DNA from: Isotricha intestinalis
Taxonomy: Eukaryota > Ciliophora > Litostomatea > Vestibuliferida > Isotrichidae
Direction of reading: 5' to 3'
NCBI GenBank assembly: GCA_023807065.1
Contig: JAJJLU010003862.1
Span: 1 to 26,815 of the forward strand
Length of the DNA stretch: 26,815 bases
Shown here: piece by piece, positions 10,137 through 19,916 of the stretch
How positions within the stretch are numbered: the first letter of the stretch is position 1
Layout: each line of letters begins with the position of its first letter
Made by a program: the position numbers and the translations under genes
The notes under the pieces: generated by a model
The model's database searches: none
The model's input: only the letters and a program-made list of their open reading frames with translations
What the model was told of the DNA's origin: nothing

Positions 10137-10213
10137 AACTTAAATGATTTTTTATTAATTACATTTATTTTTTGGAGAGAAAAAATTATAAAAAATTAAA
10201 ACAAAAAAATATA
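10137..10213. promoter_or_regulatory. 77-bp bidirectional promoter spacer
   Basis: Only 77 bp separate the two divergent ATG codons here. Any promoter elements and both 5' untranslated regions must fit in this spacer or overlap the coding sequence, so the pair may be co-expressed. It contains a T-rich run (TTTATTTTTTGG) and an A-rich run just before the + strand start. No defined motif is recognised. Confidence 0.4.
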
Positions 10214-12718
10214 ATGGATGATAAAAAAGGAAAGTCAGATTCAATATCATATAAAGAATTAATTTATTTTAAAGAAGAAATATTTCATTCGTTAAAAGAT
10301 TTTGAGAAAAAACTTTTAGAAAAAATGAATGAATCTTTAACACAATTTGATAGAAAAATAGAAGAAACAAAAGAATTAATTAATAAATATAAAAACGAAA
10401 CAAATATATTTTTAACAAAAGATGATTTTGAAGAAGAAAAAAAAGGGATAATAACTAAGGCAACCAATAAAAAATTATTTGATGAAAAATTTTCAGAATT
10501 AGATATAAGAATTTCAGCTTTAAATAAAGAAATAGGAGAAGCATGTTTTAAATATGATAAAATATTTATAAATCATTTAACTTTACCTGGAATAATAGGA
10601 GATAGATGTAAATATAAAACTATAGGAGATTATATAAAAAATAATATTAATGAAATGTCAAATATGGCAAATACTAATAAAAAAGTTTTAAGTGATATGA
10701 ATATAAGTAAAGGTAAATTTGAAAATAGAATAAATGAATTTAATTACGCTATTGAAAATTATAAACAACAATTAAATCATTCAACTAATTTAAAACTTGC
10801 TGAATTACAAGTTAAATTAGAAGAAAGAATGATTTTAATTGAAAAAGATGTGAAAAATATTTTATCTGGAGAAAATTTAGGAAAAATAAGAAATAATATT
10901 GATAAAAATAGAAATTCATTTTCTGATATAAATAAAATAAATGATTCAAATAAAATTAAACAAGAATTAATAAATAAAATGAATGAAACTATGGAAAAAA
11001 CTAAACAAATGGATTTAACTGTTTTAAGGGAAATAGAAGTTGCAAAATCTAATTTCAATATTATTAAAAAATCATTATATGAATTAGCAAAAAATTTAAT
11101 AACAGATATTGAAATTAATAATGATGGTTTTCAATCAGACAGAAATGATAAATACACTTATTTATTACAAAAAATTAAAAATTTATTTGAAGAAAATATA
11201 AGAAAAAAAAATAGAGAAAAAACAACTTTACCTAAAAGAAAAGCAGTTTCTACTTTAAAAGAACAAAAATTTTTTTTTGAGCATAGAATGAAAACAGGAA
11301 TATTTTTAGGAAATAAAAATGATTCTTTAAATTTTAATTCTAATATGGATATTTCAAAAACAAAAGATTTTCAAGATGATGATTTTATACTTGGAAAACG
11401 AAATTTTCTTGATTTGAAATTAAATCTTTTAAATCAAAATGAAAATTCTTTTCTTAGACAATCTAATATTAAAAAAAGAAGTGCTAGAACTTGCGGAAAT
11501 TCTCTTTTAGAATTAAGAAGTCCTTCTATGAAAACTATTGATGAACATAAACATGAAAATGAAATTGAAAAAGAACATACTAATAATAATAGTAATAATA
11601 ATAATGATAATATTAATAATAATAATTTTAATAATAAAGAAAATTTAATAATGAAACCAAATTTAAAACAAAATGATTATTTTTTTGAGGAAAAAAAAGG
11701 TAACATTGATAATAATGTTAAAATATCTAAAAATGAATCTTCTGTAAAATTTAGTATTGATAAAAACACTAATATTAAAAAAGAAGAAGTTAATGTTAAT
11801 AACAATATTAACATTATCCAAAAAGATACTTCTCCTCCTAAAAATATTAATATTGTTTCAAAAGATGTAATTGATTCATCTAATAATAAAATTAAAAATA
11901 ATAATACTAATAAAAAAGAAATAATTGATAGTGCTGTTGTTAAAAAAGATGTCATTGAAAATTACGACGACAAAAAAAAAAAAAAAGAAGAAATTAACAA
12001 TATCAAAGACAATTTCCAAAATATAATAAATAATAATGTAACAGTGAAAAATAAAGAAAGTAAATATAAAGAAGGAAATAATGCAAAAACACTTAACACT
12101 GTATATATAGATATGAATTTAAATAACAAAGAAAAAAATATAAATAAACCTTTATCCCCAAATTTAATGTCAATAAAAAACAAAAAAGAAATAGAAAAAC
12201 AAAAATTAAATCAATCAAATCCAAATACAATAAGAGCATTAAATTTAATAAGTAAAAAGGAAAAAAAATCAGAAATAATAAAGAATTTAAATAATAAAAC
12301 AATTTCAAGTTTACATTCTTCAAGTATAATTAATAATATGAATAATAAAACAAATTATAGATTAATTTCACCGTATAAAATTAAAAAAAATGTATTAACA
12401 GAACCAAATGAAAGATCAAATAATATTGAATCAATTCCTGATGAACATATTATTGATATTCCTCTTATTCCTTTTCATAAATCTTCTGTTGAAATTGATA
12501 AAAATAAATGTAATGTTGAAAAAAGATTAATTGAATTAGAATATTTTACAAAAAAAAAATTCGATGAATTAGTTAATGAAATTAAAAATTTTATTCCTAT
12601 TCATTTTAACTCTTATGTTAAAGATTATAGAATTGTTGATTCAACAGTAATTAAAAAAAATATTAATTCTAGAATACCTTCAGCAAAAACAGAATTTTTT
12701 TTACATTCTCTCAATTAA
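10214..12718 (+). CDS. Long coiled-coil, Asn-rich protein (834 aa)
   Basis: The family is not recognised. I chose the ATG at 10214 (MDDKKGK...). The frame stays open upstream to a TTG at 10172, but a non-ATG start is unlikely. Residues 1-350 are charged heptad-like helix (FEKKLLEKMNESLTQFDRKI and similar) interrupted by a less regular patch, FINHLTLPGIIGDRCKYKTI, near 118-137. About 350-445 is a basic linker, and 450-480 is an Asn tract. From about 480 to 770 the protein is disordered and rich in Asn, Lys and Ile. The last 60 residues regain a conserved look (KRLIELEYFTKKKFDELVNE), with the tail IPSAKTEFFLHSLN. Composition suggests a filamentous cytoskeletal or basal-body component, but no motif proves it. 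It is divergent, across 77 bp, from the F-BAR-like gene. Confidence 0.78.
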   Translation: MDDKKGKSDSISYKELIYFKEEIFHSLKDFEKKLLEKMNESLTQFDRKIEETKELINKYKNETNIFLTKDDFEEEKKGIITKATNKKLFDEKFSELDIRISALNKEIGEACFKYDKIFINHLTLPGIIGDRCKYKTIGDYIKNNINEMSNMANTNKKVLSDMNISKGKFENRINEFNYAIENYKQQLNHSTNLKLAELQVKLEERMILIEKDVKNILSGENLGKIRNNIDKNRNSFSDINKINDSNKIKQELINKMNETMEKTKQMDLTVLREIEVAKSNFNIIKKSLYELAKNLITDIEINNDGFQSDRNDKYTYLLQKIKNLFEENIRKKNREKTTLPKRKAVSTLKEQKFFFEHRMKTGIFLGNKNDSLNFNSNMDISKTKDFQDDDFILGKRNFLDLKLNLLNQNENSFLRQSNIKKRSARTCGNSLLELRSPSMKTIDEHKHENEIEKEHTNNNSNNNNDNINNNNFNNKENLIMKPNLKQNDYFFEEKKGNIDNNVKISKNESSVKFSIDKNTNIKKEEVNVNNNINIIQKDTSPPKNINIVSKDVIDSSNNKIKNNNTNKKEIIDSAVVKKDVIENYDDKKKKKEEINNIKDNFQNIINNNVTVKNKESKYKEGNNAKTLNTVYIDMNLNNKEKNINKPLSPNLMSIKNKKEIEKQKLNQSNPNTIRALNLISKKEKKSEIIKNLNNKTISSLHSSSIINNMNNKTNYRLISPYKIKKNVLTEPNERSNNIESIPDEHIIDIPLIPFHKSSVEIDKNKCNVEKRLIELEYFTKKKFDELVNEIKNFIPIHFNSYVKDYRIVDSTVIKKNINSRIPSAKTEFFLHSLN

Positions 12719-12879
12719 TTAAAGATTAAAAATTTTTCATAATCCAATTGTTTTATATAATATTTTACTTAAATTATTAATTTTTTTAAATATAATTTCT
12801 TTATTCAATGATTTTTTTTAAAAACAATTTTATTGAAAAAAAAACTTTTCATTATAACAAAGAATCAATAAATAAATTT

Positions 12880-13222
12880 TATTAAAATATCTAGAATTAA
12901 ATATATTAAAAATAGAAGAAGAAAAATGTGAATCATATCAATTCAAAGTAAAAACAAAAAAAAAACAATAAATAATATATTAACATTAAATATATTATTC
13001 AATGTCAAATATAATAAATATAGATTTAGTAAAGAAGAAATAAAAAACAATATTTTGTAATACCATTCATATTATTAACATTGTTAGTATTACAATTATA
13101 TAAATTTAAAGAAATTAAAGTAGAATAATTAAAGAACATACAACTCATATCTTTAATATTATTAGTAATAAAATTAAATAAATATAAAGAAGATAAAGAA
13201 CATAAAATTTGTATTTTTTAAA
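12880..13222 (+). pseudogene. Possible remnant of a leucine-rich repeat gene
   Basis: Three frames in succession give Leu-rich fragments: LKYLELNILKIEEEKCESYQ (about 12885-12960), ILTLNILFNVKYNKYRFSKE (from 12977), and PFILLTLLVLQLYKFKEIKV followed, after one TAA, by LISLILLVIKLNKYKEDKEH (13063-13222). The last two units lie in one frame with a spacing of 26 codons, compatible with leucine-rich repeats. There is no start codon, the frame changes between units, and one unit ends in a stop, so the segment would be non-functional. AT-rich DNA gives open runs of 25-30 codons by chance fairly often, so this is tentative. Confidence 0.25.
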
Positions 13223-13223
13223 A
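13068..13223 (+). repeat. Two diverged tandem copies of a 78-bp unit
   Basis: The segment from CATATTATTAACATTGTTAG (13068) recurs 78 bp later from CATATCTTTAATATTATTAG (13146). By eye the first 55-60 bases match at roughly four in five positions, including interspersed G residues that make chance alignment of AT-rich DNA less likely. 78 bp is exactly 26 codons. The second half of each unit is more diverged. Confidence 0.4.
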
Positions 13224-13642
13224 TTTTCAAAAGATAATTTATATAAACTATTTCATTAAATTATTTTTTATCAAAAGAAACAGTAATTCAAAACATAAAA
13301 AATTTTTAAGAAATAATTAACATTAAAATTTATTCTTTGAATGAATGATTAAAGAACAATCAAACATTATCATTTCTGAAAAAAATATCTCAAAAATAAC
13401 ACTATAAATCCATTTGAATTTTTATTAATTTTTTAATCAAAAAAACATTTAAACAATAAAAATCATTCATTTTCCATTTGACTTTTTTGTTTTTGAAACT
13501 CATGATTTTAATGAAAAGAGAGAATCAATAAAATTAAATCAAATTAAATTATAGGTAAAAATAAGAAAAACAAAAAAAATTCTGGTTGATTATAAAATCA
13601 ATAAAAAATATTAGTATATTTCATAAAATAAATAATAAACAA

Positions 13643-14914
13643 ATGAAAGAATTGAAAAATGAATTTCTTTTAATATTATTTGGAATTCTTCTGATAATAA
13701 ACTTAATTATTTTAATCAAATTAATAAAAATAATTTCGAATTATAAAAATACAGAAAAAAATGAGCAACCTAAACCAATTAATCTTCCTTTACCAAAATC
13801 AATTTCAAATTCAGAATTATGGGATGATTTATATGGAACATTTTTTCCAAATATTTTATATTCAAATGGAAATAATATAATAATAAATACATATGGTAAA
13901 AATGGAAGAAATTATAATAATTTAGTTAATATAAATAATGATGAAAATTATGAAATAACAAGTGATAATTACTATGATATGTTTGTTCCTTATATTGCCT
14001 TAAAAAGGAAAAATAAAAAAAATGGAATTTTTTTATATATTCATGGCGGTTATTGGACAAGTGGAAATAAAAATTTTTTTATTGAAGATTGTGCAAAATA
14101 TGCTAAATTTGGTTTTATAACTGCAACAATGGATTATACTTTATTATCTGAAAATAATAAGAAATCTAGTATATATAGAATTTTAGATGAAATTGATGCT
14201 TGTATTTTTAGTATTAAAACTAAATTACATTTATTAGGCTTTGATGTAAATAAATTATATATTTCTTTATCTGGCCTTTCAGCAGGAGCTCATTTAAGTT
14301 TATTATATTCAATGAGAAGAGTAAATGATTCTCCTATTAAAATTAAATTTGCTTTTAATTTTGTTGGTCCTTTAAATTTAGAAAAAGAAGTTTTTAAAAA
14401 ATTAAAAAATTATAATGAAACTTTAGAATGTATTGAAGAAGAATGTCTAAATGAAGCTTTAAAAGAAGGAAAAATAATTCAATTATATGATTATAATAGA
14501 TATACAATTAATTTTTTAAATATGATGTGTGGACATAAATATAATAATAATGAATTAGATGATATGTTATTTAATAATGGAAGTGCAAAATTAAATGATG
14601 AAAGAATTAAATTTTTAATTAATGATATTGCTAAAGATCTTTCTCCAGTTAATTTTATTAATGAAAATTCAATTCCTGTTTTAATGGAATTTGGAGGGAA
14701 TGATAATGTTGTTGGTATTGGAATTTATGCTTCTATTAAGAAATTTTTAAATAAATTTAATGTTAAATATGATTTGGTTTATTCTAGATATGCTGGACAT
14801 TTATTAAATGATAGACGTACTGAAAATGGAATTTCGGCTTTACGGGATTTTCATTATTTACTCTTGAAATATGCTAGCGATTATTTTCAATTGGATAAAG
14901 ATAATGCTTTTTAA
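13643..14914 (+). CDS. Membrane-anchored alpha/beta hydrolase (HGG, GLSAG type)
   Basis: This 423-aa protein is a probable esterase or lipase-like hydrolase. I chose the ATG at 13643. The frame is open upstream only to a TTG at 13586. A hydrophobic stretch at about 7-32 (FLLILFGILLIINLIILIKL) is a signal anchor or uncleaved signal, so the catalytic part should face the ER lumen, cell exterior or a vacuole. The alpha/beta hydrolase core runs from about 125 to 412. HGG at 134-136 forms the oxyanion hole, GLSAG at 211-215 supplies nucleophile Ser213, Asp354 in GGNDNVV is the likely acid, and His386 in YAGHLL completes the triad. This arrangement is that of the hormone-sensitive lipase/arylformamidase-like group. 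The substrate cannot be read from the sequence. All catalytic residues are present, so it should be active. Confidence 0.85.
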   Translation: MKELKNEFLLILFGILLIINLIILIKLIKIISNYKNTEKNEQPKPINLPLPKSISNSELWDDLYGTFFPNILYSNGNNIIINTYGKNGRNYNNLVNINNDENYEITSDNYYDMFVPYIALKRKNKKNGIFLYIHGGYWTSGNKNFFIEDCAKYAKFGFITATMDYTLLSENNKKSSIYRILDEIDACIFSIKTKLHLLGFDVNKLYISLSGLSAGAHLSLLYSMRRVNDSPIKIKFAFNFVGPLNLEKEVFKKLKNYNETLECIEEECLNEALKEGKIIQLYDYNRYTINFLNMMCGHKYNNNELDDMLFNNGSAKLNDERIKFLINDIAKDLSPVNFINENSIPVLMEFGGNDNVVGIGIYASIKKFLNKFNVKYDLVYSRYAGHLLNDRRTENGISALRDFHYLLLKYASDYFQLDKDNAF

Positions 14915-15265
14915 TACTTTTTTTAAGTTGGCTTTTTTTTCATATTTAAATCTGTGTTTTATTAAGATATTTTTTACATTAAAATTTAATATTAAAATGA
15001 TATTAATTTATGAATAAATTTAATTGAATGCTCCTTTCCTATCTTTACTTCAAAAGACTATTTTATTAAAGATATTAATTAAGTATATTTCAATTTTCAA
15101 AACCTAAAAATTTAGAAAAAACAAAGAAATTGAACTAAAAATAAAGAATGAAAAAATGAAACAATTTAATATTATGAATCATCTGAAAATAAAACTTAAA
15201 AAAAATAAAAGAAAAATAAAAAACAAAATTATATGATCTAAAAAAATAAAACATATTTATTTTTT
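14915..15265. other. Convergent 3' spacer, no gene seen
   Basis: This gap of about 350 bp lies between the convergent stop codons of the hydrolase and the LITAF-domain gene. It holds no supported gene in either strand and presumably contains both 3' untranslated regions and polyadenylation signals. None can be pinned down in such AT-rich DNA. Confidence 0.6.
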
Positions 15266-15886
15266 TTAACAAGCAGAATAAGTTCCAATCGCAGCATTAC
15301 ATCTTTCACAATAATGAACAGCATCTACACAAGAAATATCTTTTTCTCTCAAAACTTGAAACAAAACCCATAAAATAGGACTAGTAAGCCAACAACAAAT
15401 AAAATTAGGAATATTAAAATTATTAACAGTACGTGTTAAACCAACATGACCGCAATGTGGACAAGTAATCATTTGAGGATTAGATTTTAAATTTGGTGGA
15501 GATGAGGAAACAGGAATTGGATTCTCTGAAGGTAATATTTGATTAGATACTATTGGTTGATTAGATAATATTGGTTGATCAGATATTATAGGTTGATTAG
15601 ATAACATTGGTTGATTATATCCCATTTGTTGATTCTGTATCATTGGTTGATTTAGGATAATTGGTTGATTCTGTATCATTGGTTGATTTGGGATAAATTG
15701 TTGATTCTGTATCATTGGTTGATTTGGAATAATTGGTTGATTCTGTATCGTTGGTTGATTTGGGATAATTGGTTGATTCTGTATCGTTGGTTGATTTGGG
15801 ATTATTGGTTGATTTATTGTTTGAGGTATTTGATCGTTTGGATTGTATTCTGGTTGGGAGTTCATTGGTGCATATGGATATGACAT
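15266..15886 (-). CDS. LITAF-domain protein with Asn-Gln-Pro hexad repeats
   Basis: This 206-aa protein has a C-terminal LITAF (SIMPLE-like) domain at 139-203. CPHCGH at 142-147 gives the first zinc knuckle and HYCERC (191-196) the second. Between them lies a hydrophobic segment (FICCWLTSPILWVLF, 162-176) that in this family inserts in one leaflet of late endosome or lysosome membranes. Animal LITAF proteins work in endosomal sorting and bind ESCRT and NEDD4 proteins through Pro-rich N-termini. Here the N-terminus (25-117) is 16 hexads, most built on NQP, so a comparable adaptor role for partner binding is inferred. Length is near that of animal LITAF (about 160 aa) plus the repeat. The gene starts at the first ATG. 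The repeat DNA is also open in another frame on the same strand, but that frame is a shadow of the repeat. Confidence 0.9.
   Translation of the reverse strand: MSYPYAPMNSQPEYNPNDQIPQTINQPIIPNQPTIQNQPIIPNQPTIQNQPIIPNQPMIQNQQFIPNQPMIQNQPIILNQPMIQNQQMGYNQPMLSNQPIISDQPILSNQPIVSNQILPSENPIPVSSSPPNLKSNPQMITCPHCGHVGLTRTVNNFNIPNFICCWLTSPILWVLFQVLREKDISCVDAVHYCERCNAAIGTYSAC
15536..15814 (-). repeat. In-frame 18/36-bp tandem repeat encoding NQP hexads
   Basis: Sixteen 18-bp units, many paired into 36-bp units (protein IIPNQPTIQNQP type), run without a frame break through the N-terminal half of the LITAF-domain protein. The 5' (N-terminal) units are nearly identical and the units nearest the LITAF domain are more varied, as if recent expansions happened at the N-terminal end. 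The unit is a multiple of three, so copy-number changes preserve the reading frame. Confidence 0.9.
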
Positions 15887-16215
15887 TTTTTTTAAGATTA
15901 AACATTTTTTTTTATTTCTTATTTATTTTATTATTTTTTTTTTTTTGATATCATATATTTAATTCTATTAAAACAGTAAAATAAAAATCATTTTTAAAAG
16001 ATTTTCAAGAAGTAAAGAAAGAAAAATTAGAATAAAGGAATTTGAAATTTCAAACTATAAAAATGAAATAATTTATGAAAGAAAAAAATAAAGATAAACA
16101 TGTTACCTAAATTCCTCCAATTTTGAAGACAAAATAATTCATTTGGAATTGAATTTTTCAAATTTTTTTAACCTTTTAAATATTATAATTAATAAATTAA
16201 TTTTAATTTAATAAA
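15887..16215. other. Divergent promoter spacer, no gene seen
   Basis: This gap of about 330 bp lies between the divergent starts of the LITAF gene and a coiled-coil gene. It holds a T-rich tract next to the LITAF start and a perfect 14-bp palindrome, TTTGAAATTTCAAA (16041-16054), that could be a dimeric factor site or chance. No open reading frame is supported. Confidence 0.45.
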
Positions 16216-18845
16216 ATGAGTATTTCAATTGATAGATTAAATAAAAGAGAAAATTATTTAGATAATCCTTCTAAAAGTGAATTAAATCGTTTTTCAAAAT
16301 ATAATACTATAATAGAAGAAGAAATTCCCAAAAAGAAAAAAAATAAATCAATAGGAAAAAAAAAGGAAAATTTCTTATCAAGAAATTATAAAATAAAAAA
16401 ACCAAACGAAGATTATAAAATGATGAATGAAGGAGAATTAAATAATTTATATTATAAATTAAAATTTTATTATGATGATATATTAGGTCAAAATCAAAAA
16501 CAAGATAATAATATTGAATATATCAGAGAAAAAAATAATAAAATAGAAAAAAAAATATTTGATTATGAAAGAGCAAAAGAAGTAGAATCAGGAAGAGAAA
16601 AAATTTCTGGTTTTGATGAAGCAAATAATATTGATTTAATAATAAATAAAATAAATGAATTAAAAGAAAAAACAGAAGATACTAAATTTAATGTTAAAAA
16701 TGAAGAAGAATATTCAAGTACTTTAAAATATTTAATGGAAGATTCTAAATGTTTATTAATGAAAATAAATGAAGATATTCTTAATACAGAACAAAAAATT
16801 CATGATATTAAATTAATAAGAAAAAATTTAAATGAAAATATTTATAATAGAAATAATGCAAATATTGAATCAAATAAAATTAATAATTTTTTAGAAGAAC
16901 AAATTGACAAAATTCAAGAATTTTTAAATGACCAAAAAGATAAGAAAATAAGTATTGAAAAAATAAATAAAATTAAAGAAGAAAAATTAGAACAATTAAA
17001 AGAAAGATTTGAAGATAATCAAAAAATAAATAAAATAAAATTTAAAAAACATAAAGAAGAAGTTTTAGATAAAATAAATGCATATAAATATAGAAAAAAT
17101 GAAAAAGTAGATAAAGAAAAAAAAATAGTAAATTTCATTATTGGATTTTATTTTTTCCAAAAATATTTTATAAACAAAAATAGAGAAAATAAGGATAAAG
17201 AAGTTGATGATTCAATTGATATGACAGAATGTAAAAAAGATATTGAATTTAATAATTTTATGAAAGGAGAACAATATTGTTTACAAAGTGAAAGTGAAGA
17301 AAGAGAAGAAGAAAATATTAAAAGCGATAAAAGAATAAAAAAAATAAAGATTAAAGATAAAAAAAAAATTAATAAAATTTCTTTTGAAGAAATTAAAGAA
17401 AGATTCGATGAATTAGATTTGAAATATGATGAATTTTATGATTTTTTCACTAAAATCATTTCAAAAGCTAATTTTAGTAGAAAAAAAATGACAAGTTTAA
17501 ATGAAAGATTAATTACTCTTGAAACATTAAAAAATAAATATACTCAAAAAGTTGATGATATAATTTTAAAAGATTATAAAAATTTAACTGATATTCTTAA
17601 TAATGCAATTAAATATGATGAAATAAGAAAAGAACAAATTATTAGATTTCAAAACTTTATAGAAAATAATAAAAATAATTTAAAGAATGCTGAAAAAATT
17701 AGAAATATAAAAGCAACTCAAAGAATAACTGATATTCATTTTGAAGATATTGTTAATCCAGATTCAAATATAATTAAAAAACATAATGCTTTTATTAATA
17801 AATGTAATGATGCTTGTGCTAAAATTAAAGTTTATTTTGAAAGTATTAATATTGGAATGAAACATTTAAATAATTTAAAAGAATATGATAGTTCTAATAA
17901 AAAACAAAATACTTATAAAGAAATTATGAATTATACTATAAATTTTACTGAAAAAAGTAAAGAAACTAAAAAAGAAAAATATATAGAAGACTTATTAAAA
18001 TATGCAACAGAAAAAAAAATTCCATATGCAGAATTTATATATAATATTTTATTTAAATCTCAAAGAAAATTAGAAAATATGAAACAATTTCTAAAAGATA
18101 ATTTAACAGAAGATAATTTTATGTTTTATTTTTTTAGAAATTACAATGATAGAAATTTAACAAATATATTATTAAATAAAATTATAAAATATTATCATGC
18201 AAAAACAAATTCATCAAATATAGGAAAATTTTCAATAGCAGGTCAATTATTTAATAAAATTCCAATAAAAAAAAATGGAAGTAATTTATCAAATCAAAGT
18301 GAACATTCAAGTATAGTTAATTTAAAAAAAAAATCGAATATATCGGTGTTAATAAATTCAAATGATTCGGTTAATAATAAAAAAAAAAAGCAATCAATAG
18401 AAGATATAATAAATAATGAATATAATTATGAAAAAGCCACGGATGATATTGATGGTTATAATTATCATAAAGTGATTAGACCAAAAACTACAAAATTAAC
18501 AACTAATAAAAGAATTGTTCAACATTTATATGAACCTTCTTTAGAAAAAACTAAATATTTAAGAGATTTATATCATGGTTTAAATAATATTAAAATCTTT
18601 AATTCTAAAAGAACATTAAATAATAGATATATCATTAAAACTTGGAATAATATTGATAATCTTGGAAATCAATTTTATATTTATAATAATAAAAGTAAGA
18701 TTTGTTTATTTTATTTTTTTTAGATATTAATGTTAATACTTTATCAAATTCTACTTATAGATTTATAACAAAAAAAATGATTTCTTTAAATAAAAAATCA
18801 TTAAGACCTGTTCATAAATCAATGGACTTGAATTTGTTTTATTAA
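16216..18845 (+). CDS. Long coiled-coil protein with a 29-nt terminal intron (866 aa)
   Basis: The family is not recognised. The CDS is built from 16216-18694 joined to 18724-18845. The first exon ends with 826 codons plus one base, and removing a 29-nt GTAAGA...TTTTAG intron continues the frame through NINVNTLSNSTYRFIT to a TAA at 18843. Unspliced, the frame would end at the TAG of the splice site after a hydrophobic, non-coding-like tail. The protein has a basic N-terminus (KKKKNKSIGKKKE, about 35-47) and long heptad-rich coiled coils at about 65-290 and 390-560. A mixed region with NLTNILLNKIIKYYHA near 655 follows, then a Ser/Asn/Lys-rich tail. There is no signal peptide or clear membrane segment, although residues 304-318 (KIVNFIIGFYFFQKY) are hydrophobic. 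A filamentous cytoskeletal or ciliary role is only suggested by composition. Confidence 0.75.
18695..18723 (+). other. Intron, 29 nt
   Basis: GTAAGATTTG...TTTTTTTTAG. It has a canonical 5' GTAAGA and a T-rich tract before TAG. It interrupts a codon after its first base, and removing it opens 40 further codons. If retained, its terminal TAG is an in-frame stop. Confidence 0.72.
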
Positions 18846-18934
18846 TTTTTTAATATTTTTTTAAGGAAATTTTGTGTTCTTATTTAATATATAATTTAAC
18901 AATTAAGTATTTATATATTTATTTAAAATTAAAT

Positions 18935-19798
18935 ATGAGTTTTTTTGACAAAATAAATGGAATTTTTTCTACAAATCAACCAATTAATAATAAAGAATAT
19001 GAAGAAATAAGTAAAGAAGAATTGGTTTCTATTGCAAGTAATTTCAATTTTGAAAATAAAGCATTAAAAAGTAATTTAGATAATAAAATTAATGAAAATA
19101 AAATATTAAAAAATGCTATTTTAAATAATGAAGATGATTCATCTAAATTTAATAAATTTTTTAATGAAATTAAAACTACTTTTTTAACTAATGAAAATGA
19201 TAAAACCTCAGATAATATTTATTTAAATAGATTTAAAAATTTTTTATATTCTCAATGTTTATTTTATGGAGGAATTGAAGATGATGATATTAATTTTTTA
19301 AATCAAGTAAAAATAAATCAAAATGAAGATTGGGAAGGAAAAGATATATTTATTTTTAAGCAAAAAATAATTGAAAGAAATTATAATGAATTATTTAAAA
19401 ATTTATTAATTTCTAATGAACTAAATAAAATATTAGATAAACCATTAAAAGATAATAAAATTGATAATTTATCGAACATAAATATTAATTTAAATGAAAA
19501 AAATAAAAGAACAACATTAAATGATATAATTTCGAATAATAATAATAATGATATAAATAATTTTATAGAAAAAGAAACTAATAAATTAAAAGGTTTTTCA
19601 CCGATAAAAAGTACAAGTCCAATAAATAAAATAGAAAAAGAAAATGATTTTGTTAAAAAAATGAAACAAACAATTCCGAAGAAAAAAAAAATAGATGAAA
19701 ATTTATTTAATGATTTATTGTCGGATGAAGAAGAAAATACAATTTCAAAAAATCAAAAAAAAACAAAAAAGAATAATTGGGATGAAGATGAAGATTAA
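18935..19798 (+). CDS. Unrecognised acidic-tailed protein, 287 aa
   Basis: The family is not recognised. The start chosen is the ATG at 18935 (MSFFDKINGIF...). The frame is open to a TTG at 18872, but that stretch looks like AT-rich leader. Residues 25-60 are a short helix with heptads (EELVSIASNFNFENKALKSN). About 70-165 is the most conserved-looking globular part (FKNFLYSQCLFYGGIEDDDI, then IIERNYNELFKNLLI). The rest is Asn/Lys-rich and probably disordered, with SPIKSTSPI, a basic cluster (IPKKKKIDE) and an acidic end (DEEENTIS... to WDEDED). The basic and acidic clusters would suit a nuclear or nucleolar protein, but that is a guess. It lies only 89 bp downstream of the coiled-coil gene's stop, on the same strand, and 118 bp before ARMC9. 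Confidence 0.72.
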   Translation: MSFFDKINGIFSTNQPINNKEYEEISKEELVSIASNFNFENKALKSNLDNKINENKILKNAILNNEDDSSKFNKFFNEIKTTFLTNENDKTSDNIYLNRFKNFLYSQCLFYGGIEDDDINFLNQVKINQNEDWEGKDIFIFKQKIIERNYNELFKNLLISNELNKILDKPLKDNKIDNLSNININLNEKNKRTTLNDIISNNNNNDINNFIEKETNKLKGFSPIKSTSPINKIEKENDFVKKMKQTIPKKKKIDENLFNDLLSDEEENTISKNQKKTKKNNWDEDED

Positions 19799-19916
19799 TA
19801 ATAAATTTAATTTTAAAAAAATATAAAAAGTAAAAAAAAAAATAATATAAAAGTATATAAATTAAATAAATAAACGAAATTAAAATAATCTTTTAAAAAT
19901 TATAAAACAGTTATAA

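Larger units (their letters stand above)
12719..13642. other. Long intergenic gap with degraded coding-like fragments
   Basis: No intact gene is supported between the coiled-coil gene and the hydrolase. Several short Leu-rich open segments in different frames on the + strand (about 12890-13220) look like remnants of a repeat protein and are described separately. The rest, including the A-rich approach to the hydrolase start (13430-13642), shows no feature beyond AT-rich spacer and presumed promoter. Confidence 0.5.

Noticed and set aside
10172..10213. N-terminal extension of the coiled-coil gene from a TTG codon
   Set aside because: A non-ATG start is unlikely in a eukaryote when an in-frame ATG follows at 10214. 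The extension reads as a Lys/Asn-rich leader.
13586..13642. N-terminal extension of the hydrolase from a TTG codon
   Set aside because: The ATG at 13643 places the hydrophobic anchor close to the N-terminus, as expected. The upstream codons look like an AT-rich leader.
15536..15814. CRISPR-like array
   Set aside because: The units are contiguous, have no spacers and encode a protein repeat in a eukaryotic gene.
15615..15905. Second open frame on the - strand through the LITAF repeat region (Ser/Thr/Asn-rich)
   Set aside because: It exists only because an 18-bp repeat without stops is open in more than one frame. The LITAF frame carries the conserved zinc-binding domain.
18872..18934. N-terminal extension of the 287-aa protein from a TTG codon
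   Set aside because: The ATG at 18935 is preferred. The extra Tyr/Leu/Ile-rich residues resemble translated spacer, not a signal peptide.
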